Shown here: positions 17,295 to 26,700 of the stretch, piece by piece
How positions within the stretch are numbered: position 1 is the first letter of the stretch
How the letters are laid out: each line of letters starts with the position of its first letter
NCBI GenBank assembly: GCA_020353195.1
Contig: CP070691.1
Location: forward strand, 2,516,828-2,579,104
Source of the DNA: Phycisphaerales bacterium
GTDB taxonomy: Bacteria; Planctomycetota; Phycisphaerae; UBA1845
DNA: 62,277 bases
Direction: 5' to 3'
The notes under the pieces: generated by a model
The model's input: the letters and a program-made list of their open reading frames with translations, nothing else
Databases searched by the model: none
Told to the model about the DNA's origin: nothing
Made by a program: the position numbers and the translations under genes

Positions 17295-18422
17295 ATGGAC
17301 GGCGCGCAGCACGCTATCGACTGCAAACTACAGCAGCTGCTTCAGACCATGATCGACGTCGAGGCGTCCGATCTGCACCTGGTGTGCGGATATCGCCCCA
17401 CGTATCGGATACACGGGCGGCTTCGCGCGGCGGAGACGGCCGATCTCGACGAAGCCACCGTACGCGACATGATCGACTCGGTGCTGCCTCAACGGGCCCG
17501 CGAATCGCAGGATCGGCCGAAGAACCTCGATTTCTCCGTGGCGATTGACCACGGAGGAACCACACACCGCTTTCGGACCAACCTGTTCATCGCGCACGGC
17601 CGGCCCGGAGCCTGCGTCCGCCACATCCCGAACCAGGTCCCGTCCTTCGAGTGGCTGACGTTTCCACGCACGCTGGCCGACCGACTGGTTCACCTGTCCG
17701 CCGGGTTGGTCATCATGACGGGGATCACCGGCTCGGGAAAGACGACGTCTCTGGCCGCCCTGGTCAGTCTGCTCAATGACGAAGGCGGATGCCGCATCAT
17801 CACCGTCGAGGAGCCGATCGAGTACGTGTATCCCACCCGGCCCGACAGCGTGATCACGCAGCGCGAGGTCGGGACCGACGTCGATTCCTTCTACGACGGG
17901 TTGAAATACGGCTTGCGCCAGGATCCCGACGTGGTGTTGGTCGGGGAGATTCGCGATCGCGAAACCGCTCAGATGGCCATCAGCGCTGCCGAAACCGGAC
18001 ATCTGATCCTGACGACCATGCACACCAAGGACGCCAAGGGGGCGATCACCCGCCTGGTGGACCTGTTCCCGCAGGAGTCGCAAGACGACGTCCGGACCCA
18101 GTTGTCGCTGAGCCTCCGCTACGTCGTCGCCCAGCATCTCGTGCCCAGCACCACACCAGGCGAGCGGCGCGCACTGGCCCTGGAGGTCATGGTCGTGACG
18201 GATCCGGTCCGGGCCGCCATCCGGTTCGGGAAGATCGAGTCGATCGACACGGCGATCCAGACCGGCAAGCGCGGCGGGATGGTCACGCTCGACGACAGCC
18301 TTCAAAGCCTGCTGTCCGCCGGTCGGATTACGCTCGACACCGCCCGTCGCTACGCCAAGGACCCCGACGCCCTGGTTCCGCCGAACCACTCGTCTCGCGG
18401 TCGCGCCAAGACCACCGCGTGA
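17295..18422 (+). CDS. pilT: Type IV pilus retraction ATPase PilT
   Basis: A 375-residue cytoplasmic hexameric ATPase that depolymerises the pilus, powering twitching, DNA uptake or surface sensing. Motifs in order: N-terminal PAS-like region with ASDLHLVCGYRPTYRIHG, Walker A GITGSGKTT (143-151), Asp box ITVEEPIEYVYP, Walker B VVLVGEIRD (213-221) and His box GHLILTTMHT (235-244). The Asp/His-box spacing and size fit PilT rather than the larger PilB. A -10-like TATACT lies at 17269-17274 and GGAGAGGA precedes the ATG. No other pilus assembly gene is adjacent, though a prepilin-like gene occurs at 41668. Confidence 0.93.
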   Translation: MDGAQHAIDCKLQQLLQTMIDVEASDLHLVCGYRPTYRIHGRLRAAETADLDEATVRDMIDSVLPQRARESQDRPKNLDFSVAIDHGGTTHRFRTNLFIAHGRPGACVRHIPNQVPSFEWLTFPRTLADRLVHLSAGLVIMTGITGSGKTTSLAALVSLLNDEGGCRIITVEEPIEYVYPTRPDSVITQREVGTDVDSFYDGLKYGLRQDPDVVLVGEIRDRETAQMAISAAETGHLILTTMHTKDAKGAITRLVDLFPQESQDDVRTQLSLSLRYVVAQHLVPSTTPGERRALALEVMVVTDPVRAAIRFGKIESIDTAIQTGKRGGMVTLDDSLQSLLSAGRITLDTARRYAKDPDALVPPNHSSRGRAKTTA

Positions 18423-18475
18423 ACGAGTCATCCCGCGGTTTGCGGTTCCCGCTGGATTGACCAATAATCGAGCCG

Positions 18476-19792
18476 ATGAGCCGACCCCAGTTGCCTCTGG
18501 TCATGCCCGCAGTGCCCGATCAGCGATGGGACTGCCATTCCTGCACCCGCTGCTGCCGCGAACTGGTCGGAGACCTGCGCGACGAGGACCGGCGCAAGAT
18601 CGACGCTGAGAATTGGGCGGATCGTCTCGGCGTGGCGCCGTACGTGTCGGTGGGCAGGAAGTGGGCCCTGAACAAACGCGACGACGGGGCGTGCGTGTTC
18701 CTGCTGGACGACGGTCGATGCCGCCTCCACGCCGAACTCGGATTCGACGCCAAGCCGTTCGCCTGCCGCGTGTATCCGTTTACGCTCACCGAGTCCGACG
18801 GCAAGTGGCTGACCGCATGGCGGTTTGACTGCCCGTCGATAGCGCGGTCGCGCGGTCGGGACATCACGGTGCACCGCAAAATGCTCAACAAATTCCGACC
18901 CGAACTGCCGCGACGCGTCTCGGCGGGGGACGAAACCGTCGAGCTGACCCGGCGCCGGCCGACCGCCAGAGGAGAGATCGATGCCCTGCTCGACCGCCTG
19001 AACACCTGGCTTGGCGACGACACCCGGTCGTTCGCCGACCGGATGGCGGGCGCCGCCTCGCTGGTCGACACGCTCCGGGCAGCGAACCTGTCGGCCGTGC
19101 GCGAACAGCGGTTCGCCGAATTGATCGACATGCTCATGACGGACCTTCCCGCTGCCGTCGATGAACAATCGAAAGCCCCGCCGACCTCCCGGCAGCAGGC
19201 GATGTTCCGCCAACTCGTGTTCGCACACACCGAGCATTTGACGCTCGGCGAGATCCGGTCGCGGCTGACGCGGACAACACGCCGATTCCGCCAGTTGCGC
19301 CGATCGCGGCAGTTCCGTCGAGGCGTCGATCGCGTGCCGCCTCTGCCCGGGTCCGACGCGAAAACCACGTTCGCCGAGGTCGACCGCGTCCTGCCGGCTG
19401 TCGACGACGCCGGCGAGATCGTGTCGATCGCCGGCCGGTTCGTGCGAACCCGGCTGCTGAGCCGATACCAGTTCGGCGAGCGCTACTACGGATGGCCGGT
19501 GCTCGACGGCCTGGGCGCCCTGTGGATGTCCGTGGCGGTGCTCGGCTGGCTCGCCCGCTACTTCGCCGCCGCCCGCCGAGCCGAATGCGTCACGACGCCG
19601 GACGTCGTGCACGGCCTGGCCCTGGTGGACGGCGCCATCGGTCGTTCGGCTTCGCTGGGCACCACCGGCGAGCGATTGCGCCTGGAGTTCCTGGCCCGTG
19701 AGGAGGGAATCGCCCGGTTGCTCGGGCATTGGCGCCTCGTCGACCCGATGCGCGGGACAGGGCCCACGCAGCCCACTGAAAGCAGCACTTGA
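18476..19792 (+). CDS. YkgJ-type cysteine-cluster protein with long C-terminal region
   Basis: Residues 15-125 carry the putative zinc- or iron-chelating YkgJ/UPF0153 pattern: DCHSCTRCC (C20, C23, C26, C27), CVFLLDDGRC (C73, C82), FACRVYPF (C97) and FDCP (C119). Family members typically have only this domain (about 100-200 residues). Here a further 310 residues follow, Arg-rich and probably helical, without a motif I recognise. Function is unknown for the family; metal binding is likely. It lies 53 bases after pilT and may be cotranscribed, but nothing in it suggests a pilus role. Confidence 0.8.
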   Translation: MSRPQLPLVMPAVPDQRWDCHSCTRCCRELVGDLRDEDRRKIDAENWADRLGVAPYVSVGRKWALNKRDDGACVFLLDDGRCRLHAELGFDAKPFACRVYPFTLTESDGKWLTAWRFDCPSIARSRGRDITVHRKMLNKFRPELPRRVSAGDETVELTRRRPTARGEIDALLDRLNTWLGDDTRSFADRMAGAASLVDTLRAANLSAVREQRFAELIDMLMTDLPAAVDEQSKAPPTSRQQAMFRQLVFAHTEHLTLGEIRSRLTRTTRRFRQLRRSRQFRRGVDRVPPLPGSDAKTTFAEVDRVLPAVDDAGEIVSIAGRFVRTRLLSRYQFGERYYGWPVLDGLGALWMSVAVLGWLARYFAAARRAECVTTPDVVHGLALVDGAIGRSASLGTTGERLRLEFLAREEGIARLLGHWRLVDPMRGTGPTQPTESST

Positions 19793-19977
19793 CTGCGTAT
19801 GTGCTTTAATTCTCGCTGCCACACTTTTCAACGTCGCTGCGATTGCAGCCCCCTGCGTCCGGAGCATTGAACCGACACGCCAAGGCTGCAACAATAGTTA
19901 ATGAGAACCGAGATTTCTGTCGCGCCCTGCCGCATCGGGCGCAGGGATGGGACACGCCGGATAACTGGAGGCTGCCA

Positions 19978-21309
19978 ATGAAGCGCGTGAACCGCTTGGG
20001 CTGCGTGGGTGTCATCCGTGTCGGGCTGGCGATGCTGTTGCCCGTCTTGCTCGCCACACCGCTGGGCGCCGAACAGATCACCGTTCGGAACGACTCGGTC
20101 GACGATTTCGACGAGGCGTATATCGTGGGCAACTTCATCGCGGGTGAGGAAGCCGGTGCCCGCCTGACGTCGCCGTGTGACGGGACCATCGTCGCGATTC
20201 ACATTCTCTGGCTCGAGGGGACGACAGGGCATCCGCCGAGTCTCGAGCAAGCCATCCGCATCTATGACGACAACTTGGGCTTCCCCGTGTTCGGAACAGT
20301 GCTCGAGACACTCGAAGGCCCACTCATGACGCCTGGGGGCATGAACGTGTTCGAGTATATCGATGAGCAGCAGACGATTCCCCTGAGCGTTCCCGTCACC
20401 GCCGGGCAGAACTTCTACGTTGCCCTCGAGTTCTACAACCCCACCGATGTCGGCGCCGGCAGCCCCAGCGTCGTACGCGACGACGACGGGTGCCAGACGC
20501 CGCGAAACGTCCTGTACGGACTCCTCGCGTGGTGGGACTGGTACAACTTCTGCACGTTGCCCCCGCCCTTCCAATCCCATTCCATTCAGGGCGACTTGGT
20601 GATCCGGGCGATCGTCGAGTGCCCCGGCGTAACGGGCGCATGTTGCGATCTGAACGCCAACTGCACGGACGGCCTGGAACAAGGTGAGTGCCAGGGCGCC
20701 TTCGAAACCTGGTATGGAGGTCAGACCTGCGCCGGCGTGACGTGCCCGACACCGATCGGCGCGTGCTGCAACGGAACGGGCGGTTGCCTGGACGGCCTGG
20801 AACAGGCGGATTGCGAGGACAACTACAACGGGATCTACCCCGGCAACGGCACGACCTGCGCGGATGAGGTGTGCGTTCTCGGCGCCTGCTGCCTGCCGGA
20901 TGGCACTTGCCAGGACGTCGTCGAAGTCGTCTGCCTGGACGACGGGGGGACGTTCGAGGGCACGGGGACCGCGTGCGCCACGACCAACTGCCCCCAGCCG
21001 AGCGGCGCCTGCTGCGTCGGTGAGAACTGCTCGATTCAGACGCAGACCAACTGTACGGGATTCGGCGGTGAGTGGGCCGGCCCGGCCACCGTGTGCCCGG
21101 GCACTCCTACGGACTTGTGCCCGATCTGTGACGACGGCGATGTGGCGGGCGACGGCGACGTGGACCTTCAGGACTTTGCCACATTCCAGATGTGTTTCAA
21201 CGCCTCGTACACCGCCTCGTGCAAGTGCGTCGACATGGACAACGATCTCGACGTGGACCTCGGCGATTACATCTTGTTTGAATCGGCGCTGCAGTCGAGC
21301 AGCCCGTAA
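19978..21309 (+). CDS. Secreted Cys-rich repeat protein with dockerin-like C-terminus
   Basis: A 443-residue exported protein. ATG 19978 has CTGGAGG 6 bases upstream and begins a signal peptide (VGLAMLLPVLLATPLGA). Residues about 25-220 form a beta domain without known catalytic motifs. Residues about 220-385 carry four tandem units of the form GACC-x5-C-x6-7-C-x10-15-GxxC-x4-C (GACCDLNANC, GACCNGTGGC, GACCLPDGTC, GACCVGENC), with evenly spaced cysteines that probably form disulfides. The end is a dockerin-like pair, GDGDVDLQDFATFQMCF and MDNDLDVDLGDYILFE. It resembles the giant protein at 2823-7679 only in the C-terminus, which suggests a shared attachment or sorting mode. Confidence 0.85.
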   Translation: MKRVNRLGCVGVIRVGLAMLLPVLLATPLGAEQITVRNDSVDDFDEAYIVGNFIAGEEAGARLTSPCDGTIVAIHILWLEGTTGHPPSLEQAIRIYDDNLGFPVFGTVLETLEGPLMTPGGMNVFEYIDEQQTIPLSVPVTAGQNFYVALEFYNPTDVGAGSPSVVRDDDGCQTPRNVLYGLLAWWDWYNFCTLPPPFQSHSIQGDLVIRAIVECPGVTGACCDLNANCTDGLEQGECQGAFETWYGGQTCAGVTCPTPIGACCNGTGGCLDGLEQADCEDNYNGIYPGNGTTCADEVCVLGACCLPDGTCQDVVEVVCLDDGGTFEGTGTACATTNCPQPSGACCVGENCSIQTQTNCTGFGGEWAGPATVCPGTPTDLCPICDDGDVAGDGDVDLQDFATFQMCFNASYTASCKCVDMDNDLDVDLGDYILFESALQSSSP

Positions 21310-21343
21310 GACCGACACGACAGGCAACTCGGGCAGAGCGGCA

Positions 21344-22351
21344 CTACCATTCCGCCAGCTCGCCGACGATTTGCTCCATCAGGTCCTTGAGGGTGACCAA
21401 TCCCAGCAGCAGGCCGCTGCGATCGACCACGATGCCCATCGTCTGGTGCTCTTTCTGCATCCGCACGATGGCTGAAGCCACCGTGTCGCGGGGGGCCAGC
21501 GTGAGCACCGGCTTGACGACCGGGTGCAGATCGTCACCCACCGGCTTTGCCAGCGCTTCGTGGACAACGACGGCCCCGATGATGCGGCGCGGGTCCCGTT
21601 CGTAGACCGGAAGGCGGGTGTGGCGATTCCTGCGGGCCAGAGCCCGCAGCCCGCGCAGGCCGGCATCGGCCCGGACGGACACCACGCGGTTCCGGGGGAC
21701 CATCACCGAATGAATAGGGATGCTGGACAGGGTCAGCACGCGTTCGATCAGGTCGAACTGCTCGGGCTCGCGTCCGGCGTGGATCAGGCCCTCACGAAGC
21801 ACACCCGTCATACGTCGGCGGGCGGCGAAGGGAGCGTCACCGGCAGCCTCGGCCGAACCCAGCAGACCGCTCAGTCGGGCGGCTACGAACCGCGTCCCCC
21901 ACAGCAGGGGCAGAAACAGGCCGTGGGCGCCGTTCAGCACGCGGGCGGCCGGGTACATCAACCGGTCGGCGGCGACGCGAAAGACGTTCTTGGGAACGAC
22001 TTCGCCGAACGCGAAGATCACCGGCGTGACCGCGACGGTCGTGTACAGTTCCTGCCCGCGCTCGTCCAAGCCCAGCTCCCGCCCAATGAACATCGCCACC
22101 ACCGCCGTCAGCGCGTAGTTGGCGATGTTGGTGCCGGCCAACGTGACGCAAAGCGCCGATTGCTCGTCAGCAAGAAACCGCCACAACCGCCGCGCACCTC
22201 GGTCGTCTCGATCGTTCGCCACGTGGAGCCTGACCCGGTTGACGCAGTAGATTCCCGTCTCCGCGCCGGAAAAGAAGGCGGACAAACCCAGCGCAAGCAG
22301 GGCAGCCGTCATGTAAGCGAGCCAGAATGCGGTCATTGCCTCAGCAATCAT
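21344..22351 (-). CDS. CNNM/CBS-domain membrane protein without CorC domain
   Basis: A 335-residue member of the CNNM (DUF21) transporter family, linked to Mg or Co export. Four hydrophobic segments occupy residues 1-175, with the family motif SAFFSGAETGIYCVNRVRL and EVVPKNVF. Two CBS domains follow (about 205-325; SVMVPRNRV, TRLPVYERDPRRIIG, GIVVDRSGLLLGLVTLKDLMEQIVGEL). The CorC/HlyC C-terminal domain is absent, unlike in its upstream partner. It starts 10 bases after the preceding gene's stop, so the two are cotranscribed and may form a heteromer. Confidence 0.9.
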   Translation of the reverse strand: MIAEAMTAFWLAYMTAALLALGLSAFFSGAETGIYCVNRVRLHVANDRDDRGARRLWRFLADEQSALCVTLAGTNIANYALTAVVAMFIGRELGLDERGQELYTTVAVTPVIFAFGEVVPKNVFRVAADRLMYPAARVLNGAHGLFLPLLWGTRFVAARLSGLLGSAEAAGDAPFAARRRMTGVLREGLIHAGREPEQFDLIERVLTLSSIPIHSVMVPRNRVVSVRADAGLRGLRALARRNRHTRLPVYERDPRRIIGAVVVHEALAKPVGDDLHPVVKPVLTLAPRDTVASAIVRMQKEHQTMGIVVDRSGLLLGLVTLKDLMEQIVGELAEW

Positions 22352-22361
22352 TCGTCAACCG

Positions 22362-23708
22362 TCAGCCTTCCGATGTGTCGGTCCCGCCGCGCCGGGCGTC
22401 CGACGCTTCAGGCGACGTCCTCGGTTCACGATCTTCAGCTTCGATGCTCGCCGGCGGTCCGGGTGCAGCGGCGATCTCTCGTTTGAGAATCAGGCGGTCG
22501 ATTCGGCGCCCCCGCACGGATTCCACCGTCAGAATGAGATTGCCGGTGCGAACCATGTCACCGACGCGGGGAAGCCGCCCCAGCCGGGCGGTCACCAAAC
22601 CGCCCAACGTGTCCACCTGCTTGTCGGTGGGAGTGAAGCCGAACAGGGTCGCCCAGGTGCGGACGCTGAGTCGCCCGGAGAGGCGGTACGTGTTCTCATC
22701 GATGGGTTCGGCCAGCGGCGTATCAGAGTGGTCACCGCCCGGCAGGTCGCCGACGATCTCCTCAAGTACGTCCTCGAGTGTGACCAGGCCGGCCAGTCCG
22801 CCGAATTCGTCCACCACCATCGCCAACTGCGAGTGGTTCTCGCGAAAATGGCGAGTAACCTGGATCAGGTTGGCCTGCTCGGGAACGAAATCAACGCTGC
22901 GCAGCAGGGCGCTGACGCGGCGGTCCCGGTGCAGATGGAAGTCGCGGGCGTACAGCAGTCCCCGCACGTCGTCGAGGTCCTTGTCGTAGATCGGGAGCTT
23001 GGCCTTTTGCGATTGCTCGAACCGCGCGCAGATCGTGTCCGGGGGGTCGGCCAGGCTCGCCGCGATGATCTCCACCCTGGGGACCATGACCGACCGGACG
23101 TTGACGTCGGCGAGCCCGACAACTGCCTGCAGCATGTCACTCTCGGTCGAGCTGAACGCATCCTGCCCCGCCGATGTCTCGATGAGCGCGCGGAGCTCGT
23201 CCGTGGATACCGTCGGTCCGGCCCCGGACCGCAAGGGCGGAGGGCCCACAAGCAGCCGGGTCACCGGCTCCACGAGGACGGCGGCCAGCAGCCATCGCAC
23301 CGGCGCAAGCGCGGTCTGGACGGCGTGCACTCCCGGTGCCACCAGCGGCGCGATCCGCCGCGAGTGGGCAAGGGCAACGGATTTGGGAAGGATCTCACCG
23401 ACGGCGATGACGGCCACCAGGGTCCCCAGACCCGCAGCGGACGCCAGGATCGGATTCGTGTGGCTGAGTTTCTCGGCGCTGACGAACGACACGGCGAAGA
23501 TGGCGACGTTGACCGCCGTATTGGTGATGAGCAGGGTGAGAAGCAGGTGCCGGGGCCTGCGTAGAAGCGAAGCCACCCGGCGGCGGAGTCGGCTGGCGGA
23601 CGTCGCGAACGCGTGCACGTCCTGGCCGGACAGTCCGAACAGCGCGGTCTCCGACCCGGAGACCGTGGCCGAACACAACAGCAACACAACCAGCAGCACC
23701 CAAGTCAT
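22362..23708 (-). CDS. CNNM/CBS/CorC-domain transporter-like protein
   Basis: A 448-residue paralogue of the downstream gene with full architecture: CNNM membrane domain (1-180; SGSETALFGLS, VGEILPKSVAL), two CBS domains (about 205-320; SVMVPRVEIIAA, KLPIYDKDLDDVRGLLYARD, AMVVDEFGGLAGLVTLEDVLEEIVGDL) and a CorC_HlyC domain (about 335-420; YRLSGRLSVR, DTLGGLVTARLGRLPRVGD). The family is tied to Mg/Co homeostasis; ion and direction are unproven here. The short C-terminal tail is disordered. The ATG lies 8 bases after a TACAAT -10 box, so translation is probably leaderless. Confidence 0.92.
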   Translation of the reverse strand: MTWVLLVVLLLCSATVSGSETALFGLSGQDVHAFATSASRLRRRVASLLRRPRHLLLTLLITNTAVNVAIFAVSFVSAEKLSHTNPILASAAGLGTLVAVIAVGEILPKSVALAHSRRIAPLVAPGVHAVQTALAPVRWLLAAVLVEPVTRLLVGPPPLRSGAGPTVSTDELRALIETSAGQDAFSSTESDMLQAVVGLADVNVRSVMVPRVEIIAASLADPPDTICARFEQSQKAKLPIYDKDLDDVRGLLYARDFHLHRDRRVSALLRSVDFVPEQANLIQVTRHFRENHSQLAMVVDEFGGLAGLVTLEDVLEEIVGDLPGGDHSDTPLAEPIDENTYRLSGRLSVRTWATLFGFTPTDKQVDTLGGLVTARLGRLPRVGDMVRTGNLILTVESVRGRRIDRLILKREIAAAPGPPASIEAEDREPRTSPEASDARRGGTDTSEG

Positions 23709-23716
23709 GGGCGACT

Positions 23717-23722
23717 ATTGTA
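23717..23722 (-). promoter_or_regulatory. -10 box of the CNNM pair (leaderless)
   Basis: TACAAT on the minus strand ends 8 bases before the ATG at 23708. No good -35 hexamer is seen at the right distance and there is no ribosome site, so this is a moderate call. Confidence 0.4.
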
Positions 23723-23798
23723 CCGTGAACGCCATCTCCTGCCGCCGGTTTCCGGCGGTGCCGCCGCCGTGTGGCGGCAGGGCACGGCGGCCCGCCGA

Positions 23799-26700
23799 TC
23801 AGGGTTCGCTGTTCCGCTCCCCCACCTTGCGAAGCGAGGTCTCCACGGCTTGGCGGTATTCCCGGTAACCGGTGTCCTCGGTGTCCTCACTCTCCTCAAT
23901 CTGCCGCATGGCCAATCTCAGCGTGCTCGAAGCCGACTCGAAATCGCGCATCAGGCGATAGGCCTCCCCAAGGTGGGCGCGCGCGGGCAGGTAGTATTCG
24001 TCCCTCTGAACCGCCCGGGTCAACGCGCTGACGGCTTCGGCATAGTTGCCGGTTTTCACGTACGTCCACCCGAGCGTGTCCAACGTTTCGGCCTGCGGAT
24101 TGAGCCGCGCCGCCTTCTGTGCATACGGCAGGGCCAACTTCGGCAGATTGAGATCCTCAGCCAGCAGATAGGCCAGATTGTTCAGGGCCATCACATGCTC
24201 CGGGTCCGTCTTGAGACCCTCCTCGTAACACCGTCGGGCCTGCTCCGGCTCCCCCTTCTGTTCCCTGAGGATGGCCAACATGATCATCAGCGAACCCCGC
24301 TCAGACTCCGACTCGCTTGTTTCAACCAGCGACTCGGTGGCGGCAATCGCTTCGTCGATTCGCTCATGAGCGGCCAGCAGAACCGTGTGCAGGGTCTTCG
24401 CGGGGCGCTTGAGGCGATCGTCGTCCGGCTCGACGCCGAAGAGATCGATGGCTTTTGCCCCGCCCAAGGCGCTGGCGGCATCCCGGGCAATCTCCGTCAG
24501 ATCCCGCGTCATGTCTGTACCCGTGCGGTCCACGGCCAGGCAGAACACCTTCACCGCCATGTCGGACTGCCCCTTCATGGCCGATAAGCGAGCATACTTG
24601 GAGATGACAAGCGGATGCCGCCTGTCGGAGGGTACGACATCGTTGTAGAAGCCGATCCCGGCGTCGACCATCTTGAACTCGATGAAGGCGTCCATCAGCG
24701 CGACCACGAACGGCCAGTTGTATTGAGACAACTCACACGAGCGGACCAGCTCTCTGACCGCTTTCGTGGCGTTGCCTTGTGCCCGAGCCAGGCGCCCCGC
24801 GCGGCGGTGCCACTCCGCGTTGTCCGGTGTCAGCGCGAGGCGCGCGATGACGACCTTCTCGGCATCCGAGAGGCGGTTGTGCTTCTCATAGAAGTTCACC
24901 AGCTCCCATGCCACGTTGTCGGCGCGCGGCTCCTCTTCAAGAGCCGTTTTGAGTTCGGTCTCCGCCAGGTCGAGCTGCTCCATCAGGTCATAGCCTCGCG
25001 CCAGATGGATGCGAGGTTGGAACTGCAATGCCCCGGGATTGGCGGCCCGCAGCCTCTCGAGGTCCGCGCACGCCCGCTGCGTTTGTCCCTGGGCGCCGAG
25101 AAGCAGGGCCCGTCGGTAGAGGACTCGCGGGTCGTCGGAACGCTGTTCCAGGTACTCGGTGAGCGTGGCGATGGCCTGATCCGGACGACCGTCGTCCATC
25201 TCCAACTCCGCCCGGAGGCGCAGCTTGTCGACGTCATCCGGATATCTGGCGGCGTATTCGTCATAACGGGCTCTGGCCTGCTCCCGTTTGCCCGCGGTCA
25301 GAAAGCTCTCGATGATCATGCGCCGAATCCAGGGGGCTTGGGCGGACTCGTCCTTCTCGGCCAGCAATACGGCTTTCTCCAGCCACTCGATCGCTCGATC
25401 CAGGCGGTTGGCCTCGTCTTCCTGTCTTGTCTGGAAGAAGTGCCGACCGAGGGCGACGCAAACGACCTGGGTCTCCTTGATGTCGGCGGCCGCCAGCATG
25501 CTGGCGTCGGCCTGCTTGAAGTCGCCCAGGTTCGCGTAGTACGTGCCGATCAGCAACTGATACTCAGCCTTGGTGTCCGGGTCGTCGGCGGATTTGACCA
25601 GCGCCTCCAACAACTGAAGCCCCTGGTCGGGGCGGGCGGTGTCGCGGTAGAAGTCGGCAGCCGCCATGGTCTCCGCGGGCCCGGCTTCGGGGTTCTTCAG
25701 CGCCTGCTCGTAGCACTGCTCCGCCTTCTCGTTCTCGCCGGCGATGCGATAGAGTCGGGCGAGACGCATCAGGTTCTGCAGATCGTCGGGGTCCTCTGCC
25801 CGCCGTTCCTCGCGCCGCGCGATGCCATCCTCCGGACTCTCCCGTTCCTGCAGCATGGTGGCCCAGTCCCGCACCGCGGGGTCATTCGGGTCAAGTTCGA
25901 CACACCGGGCCACATACTGCGCGAACAGATCATCCTCTCCGCTCATCGAGGCGGCGACTGCCAGGCCTTTCCACGCCGTAACGTCACGGGGGTTGATCTC
26001 GGCAGCCTCCTGAAACGCGATCCGGGCCTCCGACAGCCGGTTCAGTTCCAAACAGACTCGCGCATAGGCGTCGAGCATTCGCGAGTTGGTGGGTAGCTTC
26101 TCCAGGGCACCCTTGAAGGCCTGGGCCGCCTCTTCCTTCCTCCGCCGTCCCTCCTCCGGTCGCCCCTCTTCCGCCGCTCGCCTGCCCTGGTACAAGCGCA
26201 GCTGCCCCAGGAACGTCAGCCCGTCGGCATCGTCGGCGTTGTGTTCAATCGCGGTGCCGACGACGTCCTGAGCCAGCGCGACATCGCCCTTGTCCAGCGC
26301 CAGCGACAACCGGTCGACCAGGATTCTCGAGAGCATCTCCGGCAGAGCCGCCCGGGCGTCGGGCGTCGCCTTCTCGAGGAAGAGACGCTGGGCTTCGGCG
26401 AGGTGCTTGTCCGCCTCCGCGTGGTCCCGACGCTCCTGGTGCGAGTGATATGCCGCCATCCCGATCGCTTGCGTAAACGCGTCTTCGATCTTCTCGATTT
26501 CCTCGAGGACCTGGGCTCCGATCGCAGCCCTTCGCTCGTCCTCCGTCATCGTTTCATCCATGGTCACCAGGGCATTCTTGAAAGCCAGGGAGTCCGGGTT
26601 GGCCTCAATGGCCCTCTTGAGGATGCCGATCGCCTCGTCTTTGCGACCCTGCCGCTCCAACAGCACGGCGGCGTTCACCACATAGAGCTCGTGACCCGGA

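Noticed and set aside
16397..17326. N-terminal extension of EF-P
   Set aside because: The extra frame is low-complexity, overlaps the divergent cytochrome gene, and EF-P has normal length from 16396.
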